A DNA stretch of 64,000 bases from Blastocatellia bacterium (GCA_003487805.1 DNNE01000060.1:5330-69329), one strand, 5' to 3'. Positions 1 to 9,452 are shown, counted from the stretch's first letter. The notes: generated by a model not told the origin, from the sequence alone. Program-made: numbers and translations.

Positions 1-951
1 TGGGCCGACGTGCTCATCGTCAATACGCCGCATCCCGGGCGCAAACGTCTGAAGCTCGAATACGAGGATGTTGCCCAGTGGAATCCGCGTTTGATCTATG
101 CCGATGTCACCGGATTCGGTGACCAGGGGCCTGATGCCGAGCTGCCGGGTTTCGATATCACTTCCTACTGGTCGCGCAGTGGTCTGCTATCGATGACCCG
201 CGATGCCGGCGCACCGCCGACCTGGCCCGTTGCCGGGAGCGGTGACAATGCGACGGCCGTCGGTCTCTACTCTGCGATCGTCACCGCGCTCTATCGTCGC
301 GAGCGCACCGGTAAAGGGTCGTACGTCTCAACCTCGCTGCTGGCTGAGGGTATCTGGGCCGCCAGCGTTTCAATTCAAGGCGCGTTGAGCGGTGCGAAGT
401 TTTACGGATTGCACGATCGCAAGAATCCTGCGAATGCAGCTCTGAACGTGTATCGGGCTGCCGATGGCACCTGGTTCGTGCTCCTGGTCACGCCGGACAA
501 AGTGGAAGCAGTAGTGAAGGCCATAGGCCGCGACGACCTCCTAACCGATCCACGGTTCTCTCCAGCGAACCTGGTGGCGAACATGGCGCAGTTGACCGCC
601 ATTCTCGACGAAGTATTCGGCGCTCAGCCGATGGCGCATTGGTACGAAGTCTTCAATGGCGCCCACGTCACGTTCGGTGCGGTGCGCGACCCACAAGAAG
701 TCATCAACGATCCGCAACTGCGAGCGAATGACATCGTCGTTCCGCTTGAAGGCGCCGGCGGCAAACTGACATCAACGATTAGCAGCCCAATTCAAGTGCA
801 TGGTGTTGACAAGGTAACTGCAAAACGAGCGCCGGAAATTGGCGAACATAATGAGGAGATTCTCCAGGAGTTGGGCTTCGACACAAAACAAATCGAGAGC
901 TTTCTGGCGGGTAGAGTTGTAACAGAACCCAGAGAATTAGCGGCTAAGTGA
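1..951 (+). CDS. CaiB/BaiF (family III) CoA-transferase, 5' end outside window
   Basis: The frame is open from base 1 to the stop at 951, so the gene is cut by the window edge and its start is not seen. Family III CoA-transferases move CoA between carboxylic acids in the cytosol through an aspartyl-CoA thioester. The conserved GDNATAVGLY segment at 244-273 carries the Asp that corresponds to the family nucleophile, and the following RRERTGKG stretch is also typical. About 317 residues of a usual 380-410 are present, so the missing part is the N-terminal CoA-binding region. The gene lies 8 bp upstream of an enoyl-CoA hydratase, which suggests a shared acyl-CoA breakdown or activation pathway. 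Substrate cannot be told. Confidence 0.9.
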   Translation, partial: WADVLIVNTPHPGRKRLKLEYEDVAQWNPRLIYADVTGFGDQGPDAELPGFDITSYWSRSGLLSMTRDAGAPPTWPVAGSGDNATAVGLYSAIVTALYRRERTGKGSYVSTSLLAEGIWAASVSIQGALSGAKFYGLHDRKNPANAALNVYRAADGTWFVLLVTPDKVEAVVKAIGRDDLLTDPRFSPANLVANMAQLTAILDEVFGAQPMAHWYEVFNGAHVTFGAVRDPQEVINDPQLRANDIVVPLEGAGGKLTSTISSPIQVHGVDKVTAKRAPEIGEHNEEILQELGFDTKQIESFLAGRVVTEPRELAAK

Positions 952-959
952 GGTGAACG

Positions 960-1733
960 ATGAGTGATATTTTGACCGAACGTGCCGGAAGCATCTTACG
1001 GGTGACATTAAACCGGCCCGCGAAGAAGAATGCGATGACTTCAAGCATGTACGTAACTTTTGCGGAGATTCTCAACGACGCAGCAAAAAATGAAGAGATC
1101 CGGGTCGTGCTTTGGAGTGGCGCCGGAGACTCATTCTCCGCCGGTAACGACTTGCAAGATTTCCTAAAGAACCCACCCGGGCCGGGTGAGAGTCCGCAGG
1201 CACAGCTCGCCAATGCGTTACTCAATTTCGACAAGCCATTGATCGCGGCCGTGCAGGGAGTCGCTATCGGAGGTGGAACCACTTTGCTGACGCACTGCGA
1301 CTTCGTGTACGCCGGTGCAAATGCGAAGTTCCAACTGCCTTTCGTCAATCTCGGACTCGTGCCGGAGTTCGGATCCAGTTGGTCATTGCCGGCGCGAAGC
1401 GGATACCTCCGGGCTGCTGAACTAATAATGTTGGGCCAGCCTTTTGGCGCCACGCTTGCGGCTGAGATCGGATTGGTAACCGAGGTTGTACCTGACGCTA
1501 GAGTGCTCGATAGAGCGATGGAAACAGCGTCGAAGTTAGCGGCGAAACCTCCTGGCGCTCTGCAAGCTTGCAAGAGACTGATGAAGCATTCTCAACGCGA
1601 GCAAATCGCGCAGGCGATAAAAGTCGAGAACGAAGAGTTCGCTTCGCGCGTGCGCTCGGCGGAAGCAAAGGAGGCGTTCACCGCGTTTATTGAGAAGCGT
1701 GCCCCGGACTTCACGAAAGCGCAAGGCGCATGA
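960..1733 (+). CDS. Enoyl-CoA hydratase/isomerase family protein
   Basis: This is a 257-residue crotonase-fold protein. The oxyanion-hole segments are visible as AGNDLQDF (about residues 61-68) and GVAIGGGTTLL (100-110). Glu136 in VPEFGSSW lies where delta3,delta2-enoyl-CoA isomerases keep their single catalytic Glu, while the second Glu of true hydratases (around residue 164 in the family) is not obvious. I therefore favour an isomerase-type reaction on an unsaturated acyl-CoA over hydration; that is inference. Start ATG 960 is preceded by a GAGGTG-type ribosome site (950-955). It follows the CoA-transferase by 8 bp and is probably co-transcribed with it. Confidence 0.9.
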   Translation: MSDILTERAGSILRVTLNRPAKKNAMTSSMYVTFAEILNDAAKNEEIRVVLWSGAGDSFSAGNDLQDFLKNPPGPGESPQAQLANALLNFDKPLIAAVQGVAIGGGTTLLTHCDFVYAGANAKFQLPFVNLGLVPEFGSSWSLPARSGYLRAAELIMLGQPFGATLAAEIGLVTEVVPDARVLDRAMETASKLAAKPPGALQACKRLMKHSQREQIAQAIKVENEEFASRVRSAEAKEAFTAFIEKRAPDFTKAQGA

Positions 1734-1773
1734 CGCTCGCACTAGATATGAACAATGATCACGGTAGGTAACA

Positions 1774-3264
1774 ATGACTAAACCTGAAATCTTAACCACT
1801 GCCTCCGGTATCCCGGTCGCCGACAACCAGAACTCTTTGACGGCGGGACCCCGCGGCCCAGTGTTGATGCAAGACTTTCATTTGATCGAAAAGATGGCCC
1901 ACTTCAACCGGGAGCGGATCCCCGAGCGGGTGGTCCATGCCAAGGGCGCCGGCGCGTTTGGCACGTTTACCGTCACGGGAGATATCACCAGGTACACCAA
2001 AGCTGCGGTTTTCTCTGCGATCGGCAAGAAGACGGATGTCATGGTTCGCTTCTCGACCGTTGGCGGCGAGAAGGGTTCCGCCGATTCCGCGCGCGACCCG
2101 CGCGGCTTCGCGACCAAGTTCTACACTGAGGAAGGTAACTGGGACCTGGTCGGCAACAACACTCCCGTCTTCTTCATTCGCGATGCGTTGAAGTTTGGCG
2201 ACTTCATCCACACCCAGAAGCGTGACCCGCAGACCAATCTAAAGTCTCCGACCATGATGTGGGACTTCTGGTCGTTGTCGCCGGAATCACTCCATCAGGT
2301 CACGATTCTTTTCAGCGACCGGGGCACGCCGAAAAACTACCGCCACATGGACGGTTTCTCGAGTCACACGTTCAGTCTCATCAACGCTCGGAACGAGCGC
2401 TTCTGGGTGAAATTCCATCTTAAGACCAAACAGGGCATTCAAAATCTCACCCGGGAAGAGTCGATTCAACTCGCGGGTTCGAATCCGGATCACGCGACCA
2501 GGGATCTCTTTGAGGCCATCGAGAAAGGCCACTATCCGAAATGGCGCCTTTCGATCCAGATCATGCCGGAATCGGAGGCCGAGACGTACGACCTGAACCC
2601 CTTCGATCTGACCAAGGTCTGGCCGCATGCGGACTATCCTTTGATCGAGGTTGGCGAGCTTGAGCTAAATCGAAATCCCGCTAATTACTTTACCGAGGTC
2701 GAGCAGGCCACTTTCGCGCCGGCGAACGTGGTTCCCGGCATCAGCTTTTCTCCCGACAAGATGTTGCAAGCTCGGATCCTTTCCTATCCCGATGCGCATC
2801 GTCACCGGCTCGGCGTGAACTACGAATCGTTGCCGGTCAACCGCCCGCACAGCGCAGTCCATCATTACCACCGTGATGGCGCCATGCGCTTCGATACAAA
2901 CGGCGGCGCGGCGCCCAACTACGAACCGAATAGTTTCAATGGTCCGAGCGAGGACCACCGTTATGCGGAGCTGCCGCTACGCATCGCGGGTGACGCGGCC
3001 CGCTATGACCATCGTGCGGACAACGACGATTACCAGCAGGCGGGCGACCTATTCCGGCTGATGAAACGGGAAGAGCGGGCGCGCCTGATTGACAACATCG
3101 TGGACAGTTTGATCTGTGTACCGCCCCAGATCCAGGCACGTCAGATCGCACACTTTATTAAGGCAGATCCGGATTACGGCCGTGGGGTGGAACGGGTACT
3201 AAATGCCGCCCGAATGAAAGCCTTGGGATGTTCTGAGAAAGAGTTGCCCGAATCATGTTGCTAG
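1774..3264 (+). CDS. katA: Small-subunit haem catalase
   Basis: This 496-residue protein has the length of a clade 3 small-subunit catalase, which splits hydrogen peroxide into water and oxygen in the cytosol. Seen in the sequence are the distal His55 in ERVVHAKG, the distal Asn near 128 in [11 protein letters not shown], and the proximal haem-ligand Tyr region [11 protein letters not shown] near residue 340. There is no signal peptide. The last 10 bases overlap the start of the next gene (3255), so the two are translated together. A second, large catalase (32729) lies elsewhere in the window. Pairing a peroxidase defence gene with riboflavin and acyl-CoA genes suggests an oxidase-generating pathway, but that is inference. 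Confidence 0.95.
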   Translation: MTKPEILTTASGIPVADNQNSLTAGPRGPVLMQDFHLIEKMAHFNRERIPERVVHAKGAGAFGTFTVTGDITRYTKAAVFSAIGKKTDVMVRFSTVGGEKGSADSARDPRGFATKFYTEEGNWDLVGNNTPVFFIRDALKFGDFIHTQKRDPQTNLKSPTMMWDFWSLSPESLHQVTILFSDRGTPKNYRHMDGFSSHTFSLINARNERFWVKFHLKTKQGIQNLTREESIQLAGSNPDHATRDLFEAIEKGHYPKWRLSIQIMPESEAETYDLNPFDLTKVWPHADYPLIEVGELELNRNPANYFTEVEQATFAPANVVPGISFSPDKMLQARILSYPDAHRHRLGVNYESLPVNRPHSAVHHYHRDGAMRFDTNGGAAPNYEPNSFNGPSEDHRYAELPLRIAGDAARYDHRADNDDYQQAGDLFRLMKREERARLIDNIVDSLICVPPQIQARQIAHFIKADPDYGRGVERVLNAARMKALGCSEKELPESCC

Positions 3265-4784
3265 CCGCAAAAGAAAACACTGTCCGACGAGTCGTTACTA
3301 CGCACTTGCCGACCACATGGGGAGTGTTTCAGACCATCGGTTTCGAACGGGACATCTTGCTCGGAAGCGGACGGCGTGAAACCGCAGTTGCGATCATCCT
3401 CGGTGATCTGGCCGATGAGACTCCGCTGGTGCGGATTCACTCGGAGTGCTTCACGGGTGAAGTGCTTGGGTCGCTGCGGTGTGATTGTAATGATCAGCTG
3501 GACCTTGCTATGCGGGCCATCGCCGGCGAAGGTCGTGGGTTGGTCATCTACGAGCATCAGGAAGGTCGGGGCATTGGGCTGATGGCGAAGTTGCAGGCCT
3601 ACGCGCTGCAAGATGAAGGTCTGGATACAGTGGAAGCTAATCGTGCTCTGGGATTCGAGGACGACGCCCGAGACTTTGGTCTATCGGTCGCTATTCTTCG
3701 TGAACTGGGACTCGGTCGCGTTCGTCTGCTCACGAATAATCCGAATAAGGTTCGTGCGTTGACTGATGGAGGGATCGAGACCGAACAGCTTTCCTGCGAA
3801 GCGGTGGCAAACTCACACTCGCTTGCTTACTTGCGAACTAAGAAAGAAAGAATGGGTCACGCATTGACGCTTGAACGTTGCGAAAGTGTAGATGATCCAA
3901 ACAGCGAAGCATTTGGTGTTGTTTCGTGTGATTTCGTGGATCGCCGGTCTGCTGCAGGAAGAACACGATCCACTAAATCACACGAACAAACACGAAATTA
4001 TTTTTTGGGCGAACAAGCGGGAAGAAATCACGAAACTACCTCGGAACAGTTTGAGTTTGCGAGTATCGAAGATGCGATTCGAGAGTTCAAAGCCGGACGA
4101 ATGATCGTCGTGGTCGACGATGAAGATCGTGAGAACGAAGGCGACCTCACGATAGCTGCTGAGATGATCACCCCTGAAGCGATCAACTTCATGGCCAAAC
4201 ACGGCAGAGGCCTGATCTGTGTCGCCATGACTGACGAGAGATTGAAGGAATTAGAAATAGGTTCGATGGTGCCGGCAAGTAGTGCTTTGGGTGGTACTGG
4301 ATTCACCGTTTCAATCGATCTAAACCGTCAGGACATAACGACCGGGATATCAGCCTACGACCGCGCGCAAACGATTAAAGAGGCTGTCAACCCGAACAGT
4401 CATCCGGAAGACTTTGCGCGACCAGGCCACGTCTTTCCACTTCGTGCTCGGCCCGGCGGTGTTCTCGAACGACGCGGCCAAACGGAAGCGGCCGTCGATC
4501 TGGCTAGTCTCGCCGGCCTGCAGCCCGCCGGAGTGATCTGCGAGATCATCAATGACGACGGCACCATGGCTCGTTTGCCTGACCTTATCGAATTCTGCAG
4601 GAAGCACGATCTGCTCATGGTCACAGTCGCAGATCTCGCGCGCTATCGTTTCGATTGCGATTACGAAGGTTCGCTGGCGGCATACGATGGAATGTTCCCG
4701 GTATGTAAAATGATCTTTCCGACTGATCTTGATAGAACCCACGCTATCAACAGGCCATACATTAAAGCGGAGCTGATTGGATGA
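3255..4784 (+). CDS. GTP cyclohydrolase II / DHBP synthase fusion (RibA-RibB order)
   Basis: This 509-residue fusion catalyses the two entry reactions of riboflavin synthesis. The N-terminal half (about 10-200) is GTP cyclohydrolase II, with the zinc motif C-X10-C-X-C in [16 protein letters not shown] and the [10 protein letters not shown] loop. The C-terminal half (about 275-500) is 3,4-dihydroxy-2-butanone-4-phosphate synthase, with [11 protein letters not shown] and [14 protein letters not shown]. Common bifunctional RibBA enzymes have the opposite order. The roughly 60-residue linker is encoded in part by a long inverted repeat (3923-3986), so the fusion may have arisen by read-through of a former intergenic repeat. 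The ATG start overlaps the catalase end, and the stop overlaps the next start (ATGA). Confidence 0.93.
   Translation: MLLAAKENTVRRVVTTHLPTTWGVFQTIGFERDILLGSGRRETAVAIILGDLADETPLVRIHSECFTGEVLGSLRCDCNDQLDLAMRAIAGEGRGLVIYEHQEGRGIGLMAKLQAYALQDEGLDTVEANRALGFEDDARDFGLSVAILRELGLGRVRLLTNNPNKVRALTDGGIETEQLSCEAVANSHSLAYLRTKKERMGHALTLERCESVDDPNSEAFGVVSCDFVDRRSAAGRTRSTKSHEQTRNYFLGEQAGRNHETTSEQFEFASIEDAIREFKAGRMIVVVDDEDRENEGDLTIAAEMITPEAINFMAKHGRGLICVAMTDERLKELEIGSMVPASSALGGTGFTVSIDLNRQDITTGISAYDRAQTIKEAVNPNSHPEDFARPGHVFPLRARPGGVLERRGQTEAAVDLASLAGLQPAGVICEIINDDGTMARLPDLIEFCRKHDLLMVTVADLARYRFDCDYEGSLAAYDGMFPVCKMIFPTDLDRTHAINRPYIKAELIG
3923..3986. repeat. 20-bp inverted repeat inside the RibA-RibB linker
   Basis: Positions 3923-3942 (TTCGTGTGATTTCGTGGATC) and 3967-3986 are reverse complements at 19 of 20 bases, with a 24-bp loop. 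The same CACGAA/TTCGTG wording recurs just downstream near 3990-4034 (CACGAAATTA, ATCACGAAAC). Such palindromic repeats usually lie between genes; here it is read in frame as linker between two enzyme domains. Its origin as an inserted intergenic repeat is inference. Confidence 0.8.
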
Positions 4785-6268
4785 TCCACACGCATTCACT
4801 GGGACGCGCCCGTAGGTACTATCCGGAAAGGACGGCGTTTGCATCGAACGGAGAACGCGTGACTTTTCGTGAGCTGCACGATCGCGTCGGAAGAATTGCC
4901 GCGGCGCTTACGAATCACGGTTTCAGGAAAGGCGACCGTTTGGGGTTGTTGCTGCCGAACGAACGTGAGTATGTCGCGTTGGTGTACGCGTGCGCATGGC
5001 TTGGCGTAATTGCGGTGCCTTTGAATACGCGGCTTTCAGCAAAGGAGATCGATCATGTACTGGTTGATGCAGCTCCGCATGGGTTGGTTCGGCACTCGTC
5101 GCTGGCTGCTCCAAGCGTCGAACTTCGCCAACTGATCATCGACAAAGAACCGCTCGATCTTGGGAATGACTCATTTCCCGCGGATGTCTACGAACCCGAT
5201 GCTGTATTTGCACTAATCTATACCAGCGGAACCACGGGCCGGCCGAAAGGTGTGGCACTCACTCATTCCAACATTCTGGCTAATCTGGACCACGTGAACT
5301 ACTGGATGCGTTACCGAGAAGGTGGTGTCTATCTCCACGCCGCGCCGATATTTCACATCGCCGACTTTCCGTTCATGTTCGCTTCGCCGGCTTTCGGGAC
5401 TTGTCAGGTCACGATTCCGAAGTTCAGCCTGGAAGCCTTCTGCGAGGCCGTAGAGCGCAAACGTGTTACGCATACAGTGCTGGTTCCAACCATGCTCAAT
5501 TTGCTGACCCAATTTGCGGATTTGCGAAAATATGACCTGACCAGCCTTGAGTATTTGGGATATGGCGGATCACCGATCGCTCCCGAACTTATTCACAGCA
5601 CCCGGAAGATTTTACCCAAAGCCAAACTCGTCCAGGTTTATGGGCTCAGTGAAACGGGCTTTCTTGCGGGACTGCAGGACCATGAACATATAGAAAGAAG
5701 ATTGACATCTTGCGGGCGCGCTTGTCCCGGCATTGAAGTGAAAGTTGTGGACGACAAGGGAGATGAGGTTGCTACCGGCCAGCATGGTGAGCTGGTTGCC
5801 CGCGGCGCAAATGTGATGCGCGGCTATTGGAACAATCTGAAAGAAACGAACGCGGTATTTAGTGATGGGATGTTCCGCACCGGTGACATTGGCTACCAGG
5901 ATGCCGATGGTTACATCTACATTCTCGATCGATTGAAGGACATGATTGTTACCGGCGGCGAGAATGTTTACTCAGGCGAAGTCGAAGCCGTCATTTACCA
6001 GCATCCGGCTGTTAAGGAAGCCGCAGTCTTCGGCATACCCGATCCTAAGTGGGGCGAACTTGTGATGGCTTCTGTTGTGCTTAGAACGGGGTTAGCTGTG
6101 AGCGCTGATGACCTAATCTCATTTTGCCGGCAGTCGCTCGCCAATTACAAAGTTCCGCGTCGCGTTGAGTTCTCCGAAACGGAGTTACCGAAGAATGGGT
6201 CCGGCAAGATCCTCAAGCGAAATCTGCGCGAGCGTTTTTGGGCGGATCAGAAACGAGCCGTAGGTTAA
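4781..6268 (+). CDS. AMP-forming acyl-CoA synthetase (ANL superfamily)
   Basis: This 495-residue adenylate-forming ligase activates a carboxylic acid to its acyl-CoA with ATP. Motif A3 ([11 protein letters not shown]) lies near residues 146-156, the YGLSET substrate-loop motif near 287, and the [20 protein letters not shown] hinge region near 383-402. The C-terminal catalytic lysine is probably the one in NGSGKILKR near 474. The size and motifs fit medium/long-chain fatty acid or aromatic acid CoA ligases; the substrate cannot be assigned. ATG 4781 overlaps the RibA-RibB stop by four bases, so translation is coupled. It probably works with the upstream CoA-transferase and crotonase. Confidence 0.92.
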   Translation: MIHTHSLGRARRYYPERTAFASNGERVTFRELHDRVGRIAAALTNHGFRKGDRLGLLLPNEREYVALVYACAWLGVIAVPLNTRLSAKEIDHVLVDAAPHGLVRHSSLAAPSVELRQLIIDKEPLDLGNDSFPADVYEPDAVFALIYTSGTTGRPKGVALTHSNILANLDHVNYWMRYREGGVYLHAAPIFHIADFPFMFASPAFGTCQVTIPKFSLEAFCEAVERKRVTHTVLVPTMLNLLTQFADLRKYDLTSLEYLGYGGSPIAPELIHSTRKILPKAKLVQVYGLSETGFLAGLQDHEHIERRLTSCGRACPGIEVKVVDDKGDEVATGQHGELVARGANVMRGYWNNLKETNAVFSDGMFRTGDIGYQDADGYIYILDRLKDMIVTGGENVYSGEVEAVIYQHPAVKEAAVFGIPDPKWGELVMASVVLRTGLAVSADDLISFCRQSLANYKVPRRVEFSETELPKNGSGKILKRNLRERFWADQKRAVG

Positions 6269-6313
6269 CGCCAGGGAGAGAGTCATGAGCAGCAGTGGAA
6301 GGACTCTAAAATA

Positions 6314-6763
6314 TTGATTAATCGCAGTGACAATTCATCGGAACCCACTCGTCGTCTGATCAAGCTTTGTAACGATCGTCTGGCGGACGCCGTGGATTTG
6401 CAGTTGCAATGCAAACACGCTTTTTGGAATACGACCGCCCTCGATCTGAGAAGGCTCTTCGATGAGGTAAATAAGTCGGTCGGCGTTTATACGGATCGCC
6501 TTGCCGAGCGCGTGATTGAGATTGGCGGAGTTGCCAATTCAACTGAGCGGGTGGTGCCTACATGGTCCAGTCTGTTATGCACACCTGATGCGATGTGCCG
6601 CAATCATGCTTCGACTCTCGCGACAACGCTGGACTCATTTGTAGAGCTCGCACGCCAAGCAATCGATACGAGCATTGAGGTTAGTGACTTCACCAGTGCC
6701 GAGATGTTTACCGAAATTGCCCAGGGAGTTGATAAATGGCACCGAAAGCTGGCGGCAGTCTAA
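6314..6763 (+). CDS. Dps-like ferritin, TTG start
   Basis: This is a 149-residue four-helix ferritin-like protein of the Dps type, which oxidises iron with peroxide, stores it and protects DNA. The KHAFWN segment (residues 34-39) matches the family's first iron ligand helix, and [14 protein letters not shown] carries the Asp-X3-Glu pair. The second His usually seen just before the FDE motif is Arg (DLRRLFDEV), so the ferroxidase site may be altered. The TTG start is preceded by GGAAGGA at 6297-6303. An ATG at 6285 with GGGAGAG upstream opens only ten codons in another frame and stops at 6315, so it could be a leader peptide or the trace of a one-base frameshift. Confidence 0.8.
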   Translation: MINRSDNSSEPTRRLIKLCNDRLADAVDLQLQCKHAFWNTTALDLRRLFDEVNKSVGVYTDRLAERVIEIGGVANSTERVVPTWSSLLCTPDAMCRNHASTLATTLDSFVELARQAIDTSIEVSDFTSAEMFTEIAQGVDKWHRKLAAV

Positions 6764-6774
6764 GAGGACGATTT

Positions 6775-7314
6775 ATGGTAAGCAGCTTGATCGAAAATTT
6801 ACCTCTGACGAAAGCCGAGTCTGACGGCGATCTCGATTTCTGTTTCCTGGATCTGGCTCTGGCACTTGCCTCCCAAGGCGACGGTCAGGTGAGGCCAAAC
6901 CCGCTGGTGGGTACTGTCATTGTGAAGGATGGGGTCATCGTGGGTCAGGGTTTTCACCGCTACGATCGAGTCTGGCACGCGGAAGTATTGGCACTCGAAC
7001 AAGCCGGCAGGCTTGCGAAAGACGCGACGGTCTATGTCAATCTGGAACCATGTTGCCACCGAGGAAATGGCAAACGGACACCTCCGTGCACCGACGCTTT
7101 GATTGAGGCCGGCGTGAAAAGGGTCGTGTGTTGCATCACAGATCCGAACCCTCTAGTTAACGGGCGCGGTGTGGCTGCTCTTCGTGGCGCCGGTATCGCC
7201 GTGACGGTTGGCCCCAGAATTTCTGCCGCACGAATACTGAATGCGGCATACCTAAGATCAGTTATCACCTCGAACACTTCTCCAACCTCATCGCTAATAG
7301 ATCTGCTGTTTTGA
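6775..7314 (+). CDS. RibD-type deaminase, reductase domain missing
   Basis: The protein (179 residues from ATG 6775, which has AGAGGA 9 bp upstream; an earlier in-frame ATG at 6736 lies inside the Dps gene) matches only the deaminase half of RibD. Riboflavin deaminase removes ammonia from the pyrimidine intermediate formed by GTP cyclohydrolase II. The zinc-site motifs WHAEVLAL and NLEPCCHRG...TPPCTDAL are intact, as is the NPLVGTVIV segment. Normal RibD continues with about 200 residues of reductase; here homology stops at the LNAAYLRS region and ten unrelated residues follow. No reductase reading frame follows up to the DsbA-like gene. The deaminase may work with a reductase elsewhere, or the gene is truncated. 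Confidence 0.85.
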   Translation: MVSSLIENLPLTKAESDGDLDFCFLDLALALASQGDGQVRPNPLVGTVIVKDGVIVGQGFHRYDRVWHAEVLALEQAGRLAKDATVYVNLEPCCHRGNGKRTPPCTDALIEAGVKRVVCCITDPNPLVNGRGVAALRGAGIAVTVGPRISAARILNAAYLRSVITSNTSPTSSLIDLLF

Positions 7315-7451
7315 TTGTGATTTGCTGCCCCTCTCGCAGATCTGCTAAAAGCCAACCTCCACAGCAAGGATTCGTAATTACAGGCAATCGTCGGTAAGAC
7401 AGGCGGATGTCTTCCGGATAATCTTGCGCTTGGCGGGAGGCCATCTAAAAC

Positions 7452-8087
7452 ATGAGTGAGGAAATCGTAACACTGAAGTCGCCGATAACGGATCAAGATC
7501 ATGTGGCCGGACCGGCGAGCGCGGCTATCACCCTGGTTGAATATGGCAACTTCGAATGCCTTCAATGCGGCGGCGCTTATCGTAGCCTTAAGCAGATTCG
7601 AGATGTCCTCGCAGATGAGTTGCGCTTAGTGTTTCGAAATTTCCCGATGGTGCAAACGCATCCGCGTTCGTTGCGTGCCGCCGAAGCTGCCGAAGCTGCC
7701 GCCGCGCAAGGACAATTTTGGGAGATGCATGATCAGTTGTTTACACACCAACAGGCGCTGGAAGATCGTGACGTGCTTCGTTACGCCAAACGTCTCGGTC
7801 TCGACACCGAGAGATTTACGCGCGAGTTAGCGGAGAATGTTTTTCTTCCGAAAGTTCAATCTGCTTACGAACAGAGTCTCTTTGACGAGCATGTGACAGG
7901 TACTCCAACAATCTACCTGAACGGGATCCGGTACACCGGCACGACCGACGTGCAGTCGCTTCTCGAGGCCATTAAACAGAGCGATACCGAAGGCCGGATT
8001 CAACTTCCTGAGAAGGCCAGTCAAATAAGACAGCTCCTCCGCAAACTAAAACAAGGCAGAGCTGCCTTGGTGGGTATTGTGCAGTGA
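7452..8087 (+). CDS. DsbA-family thioredoxin-like oxidoreductase
   Basis: This 211-residue protein has the thioredoxin/DsbA fold. The redox centre is C36-L-Q-C39 after LVEYGNFE, and the cis-proline loop is GTPTIYLNG near 150-158. No signal peptide is visible, so a cytosolic thiol-disulfide role is more likely than periplasmic disulfide formation; this resembles the DsbA-like domains linked to NhaA antiporters. The last 30 or so residues (KLKQGRAALVGIVQ end) are an extension of unknown use. It is 137 bp from the RibD-like gene and 57 bp from the redoxin, in the same direction, so it probably belongs to the same redox-protection set. Confidence 0.9.
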   Translation: MSEEIVTLKSPITDQDHVAGPASAAITLVEYGNFECLQCGGAYRSLKQIRDVLADELRLVFRNFPMVQTHPRSLRAAEAAEAAAAQGQFWEMHDQLFTHQQALEDRDVLRYAKRLGLDTERFTRELAENVFLPKVQSAYEQSLFDEHVTGTPTIYLNGIRYTGTTDVQSLLEAIKQSDTEGRIQLPEKASQIRQLLRKLKQGRAALVGIVQ

Positions 8088-8144
8088 TAGATTCGATCTC
8101 TGCGGTAAACATGTGAGGCGTATTCAACTGTTGGGAGACTCCAT

Positions 8145-8942
8145 ATGCGATCTGACATCGTTCCCGGCGCTATCTTGCCCGACTATGAACTTTCCGACCA
8201 CCAGGCCAAGCGGCGAAAGCTCTCCGCGCTGCAAGGACAAGACCCGATGGTTCTCGTGCTCAGCCGGGGAGGCTTTTGCCCCAAAGAGCGCAGGCAAGCT
8301 GAAGGGCTCCTTCAACTTCATCGTGAGCTGGAGGTTGGCTATTGTCGCCTTGTCACCATCAGTACCGACAATATCACCCAGACGAATGAATTTCGCAGTG
8401 GAGCCGGCGCCCACTGGCCCTTCCTCTCTGACGCGGGGCGTATTGTCCAAAAAGATCTCGATATCGCCGAATATACTGACACGGTCAACAACCCGATGAT
8501 CCCCCATGTGATTGTTCTGGAGCCCGGTCTTGTCGTTTATAAGATGTACAACGGCTACTGGTTTTTTGGCCGGCCGACCATCGAAGAGCTGCGGCAAGAC
8601 TTGCGCGCTGTGTTGAAGAAATGCCGGCCGGACTGGGACATCACGACACCCGAACTTAAAGCGGCATGGCAAGAAGGGCGCAAAGAACTCTTCTATCCGT
8701 ACGGCCACACATACGTTCAAACGCTTGGTGAGCAGGACCAGGAACCGCCAAGGACTCGAATGCGGAGTCGAACCCGCCCGGGATTACTCCCAACGGATTT
8801 TGGACAAGACCAAGGCCAAGCTCACGTCCACAGAAAACGAGGCACGCGGCCTTTCAGATCGTTGGGCTTGAGACAAACTTGTGACAAGACTACACGCCAA
8901 CAATTAGCATCAGGTAGGAACAGATGGAGAAGAGTTGCCTGA
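8145..8942 (+). CDS. Redoxin/peroxiredoxin-like protein with abnormal C-terminal tail
   Basis: The first about 200 residues form an AhpC/TSA-like thioredoxin fold; the candidate peroxidatic Cys45 sits in GGFCPKERRQ at the expected place, followed by the IPHVIVLEPG strand. Such proteins reduce peroxides. From about residue 200 (base 8743) the composition changes to Arg-rich sequence unlike any protein core. Another frame over the same bases, ending with TGA at 8869-8871, reads plausibly (for example ILDKTKAKLTSTENEARGLS). I infer a frameshift or rearranged 3' end, perhaps tied to the integration site 150 bp downstream. The ATG 8145 start is preceded only by a weak ribosome site. Confidence 0.75.
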   Translation: MRSDIVPGAILPDYELSDHQAKRRKLSALQGQDPMVLVLSRGGFCPKERRQAEGLLQLHRELEVGYCRLVTISTDNITQTNEFRSGAGAHWPFLSDAGRIVQKDLDIAEYTDTVNNPMIPHVIVLEPGLVVYKMYNGYWFFGRPTIEELRQDLRAVLKKCRPDWDITTPELKAAWQEGRKELFYPYGHTYVQTLGEQDQEPPRTRMRSRTRPGLLPTDFGQDQGQAHVHRKRGTRPFRSLGLRQTCDKTTRQQLASGRNRWRRVA

Positions 8943-9024
8943 CACGCAAGTCGCTGATAGCAATTGGCCGGTCGTCAACTCGTTGATTAGAAGAGGGTCG
9001 AGGTTGGAACTGTTTCTCAGTGGA

Positions 9025-9046
9025 CCTGCTGACTAAAATCAGCAGG
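9025..9046 (+). terminator. Hairpin downstream of redoxin, possible terminator
   Basis: CCTGCTGA (9025-9032) pairs perfectly with TCAGCAGG (9039-9046) around a six-base loop. No T-run follows, so it is only a weak terminator candidate for the long + strand gene run that ends at 8942. Confidence 0.35.
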
Positions 9047-9096
9047 AGCCCTCTCGGGAGCGCGCGTGCTAACTCATTTGTTTAACTGAAAAATAA

Positions 9097-9143
9097 TGGT
9101 GAGCCGAGCAGGGCTCGAACCTGCGACCCGCTGATTAAGAGTC
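9097..9143 (-). mobile_element. 3' half of tRNA-Lys(CUU), attachment-site relic
   Basis: Read on the minus strand, 9143 to 9097 gives GACTCTTAATCAG, then a variable arm, then GGTTCGAGCCCTGCT and GGCTCACCA. This is the anticodon loop (CTT), T-arm, acceptor strand and CCA of a lysine tRNA. The 5' partner of the anticodon stem and everything before it are missing: the bases upstream (9144 onwards) do not pair. A break exactly at the anticodon loop is where tyrosine integrases commonly cross over, so this is probably the displaced 3' half left by an element integrated at tRNA-Lys. By orientation the element would lie at higher coordinates. Confidence 0.75.
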
Positions 9144-9160
9144 TTAAATATCTGTTCGTG

Positions 9161-9277
9161 CTAGTTTGGGTGTATTCATGTCTCTACGGATTCCTTAGTA
9201 CTTCCTAATAACCTCTTAGTCTACGTTCGGTCGAATATAGACCAGTTTGGGTGAGTTGGCACACAACTGGCACACAC
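9161..9277. repeat. Short direct repeats like integrase arm sites
   Basis: CTAGTTTGGGTG (9161-9172) recurs as CCAGTTTGGGTG (9242-9253). TGGCACACAA (9257-9266) is followed 11 bp later by TGGCACACAC (9268-9277), one helical turn apart. Closely phased repeats beside a tRNA attachment core fit arm-type integrase binding sites. No integrase gene is seen in the window. Confidence 0.55.
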
Positions 9278-9452
9278 AGAAGACCAGAAATGCGTTGGGG
9301 AAACAAGGCGCCCATCGGCTTCGCGAACTCCAACGTGACAGAAGGAAACTCCCGGAACAGGAATTCAAGGAGTTAGCATAGCTTTCAATAATTTAGCTGC
9401 GACTCCACGCGACACATGATGACACCAAAGAACCTGTTTTCGCACGCTTTGG

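Noticed and set aside
6285..6317. Ten-codon leader frame before the Dps-like gene
   Set aside because: It has a good ribosome site but could equally be the trace of a frameshift; not enough to list as a gene.
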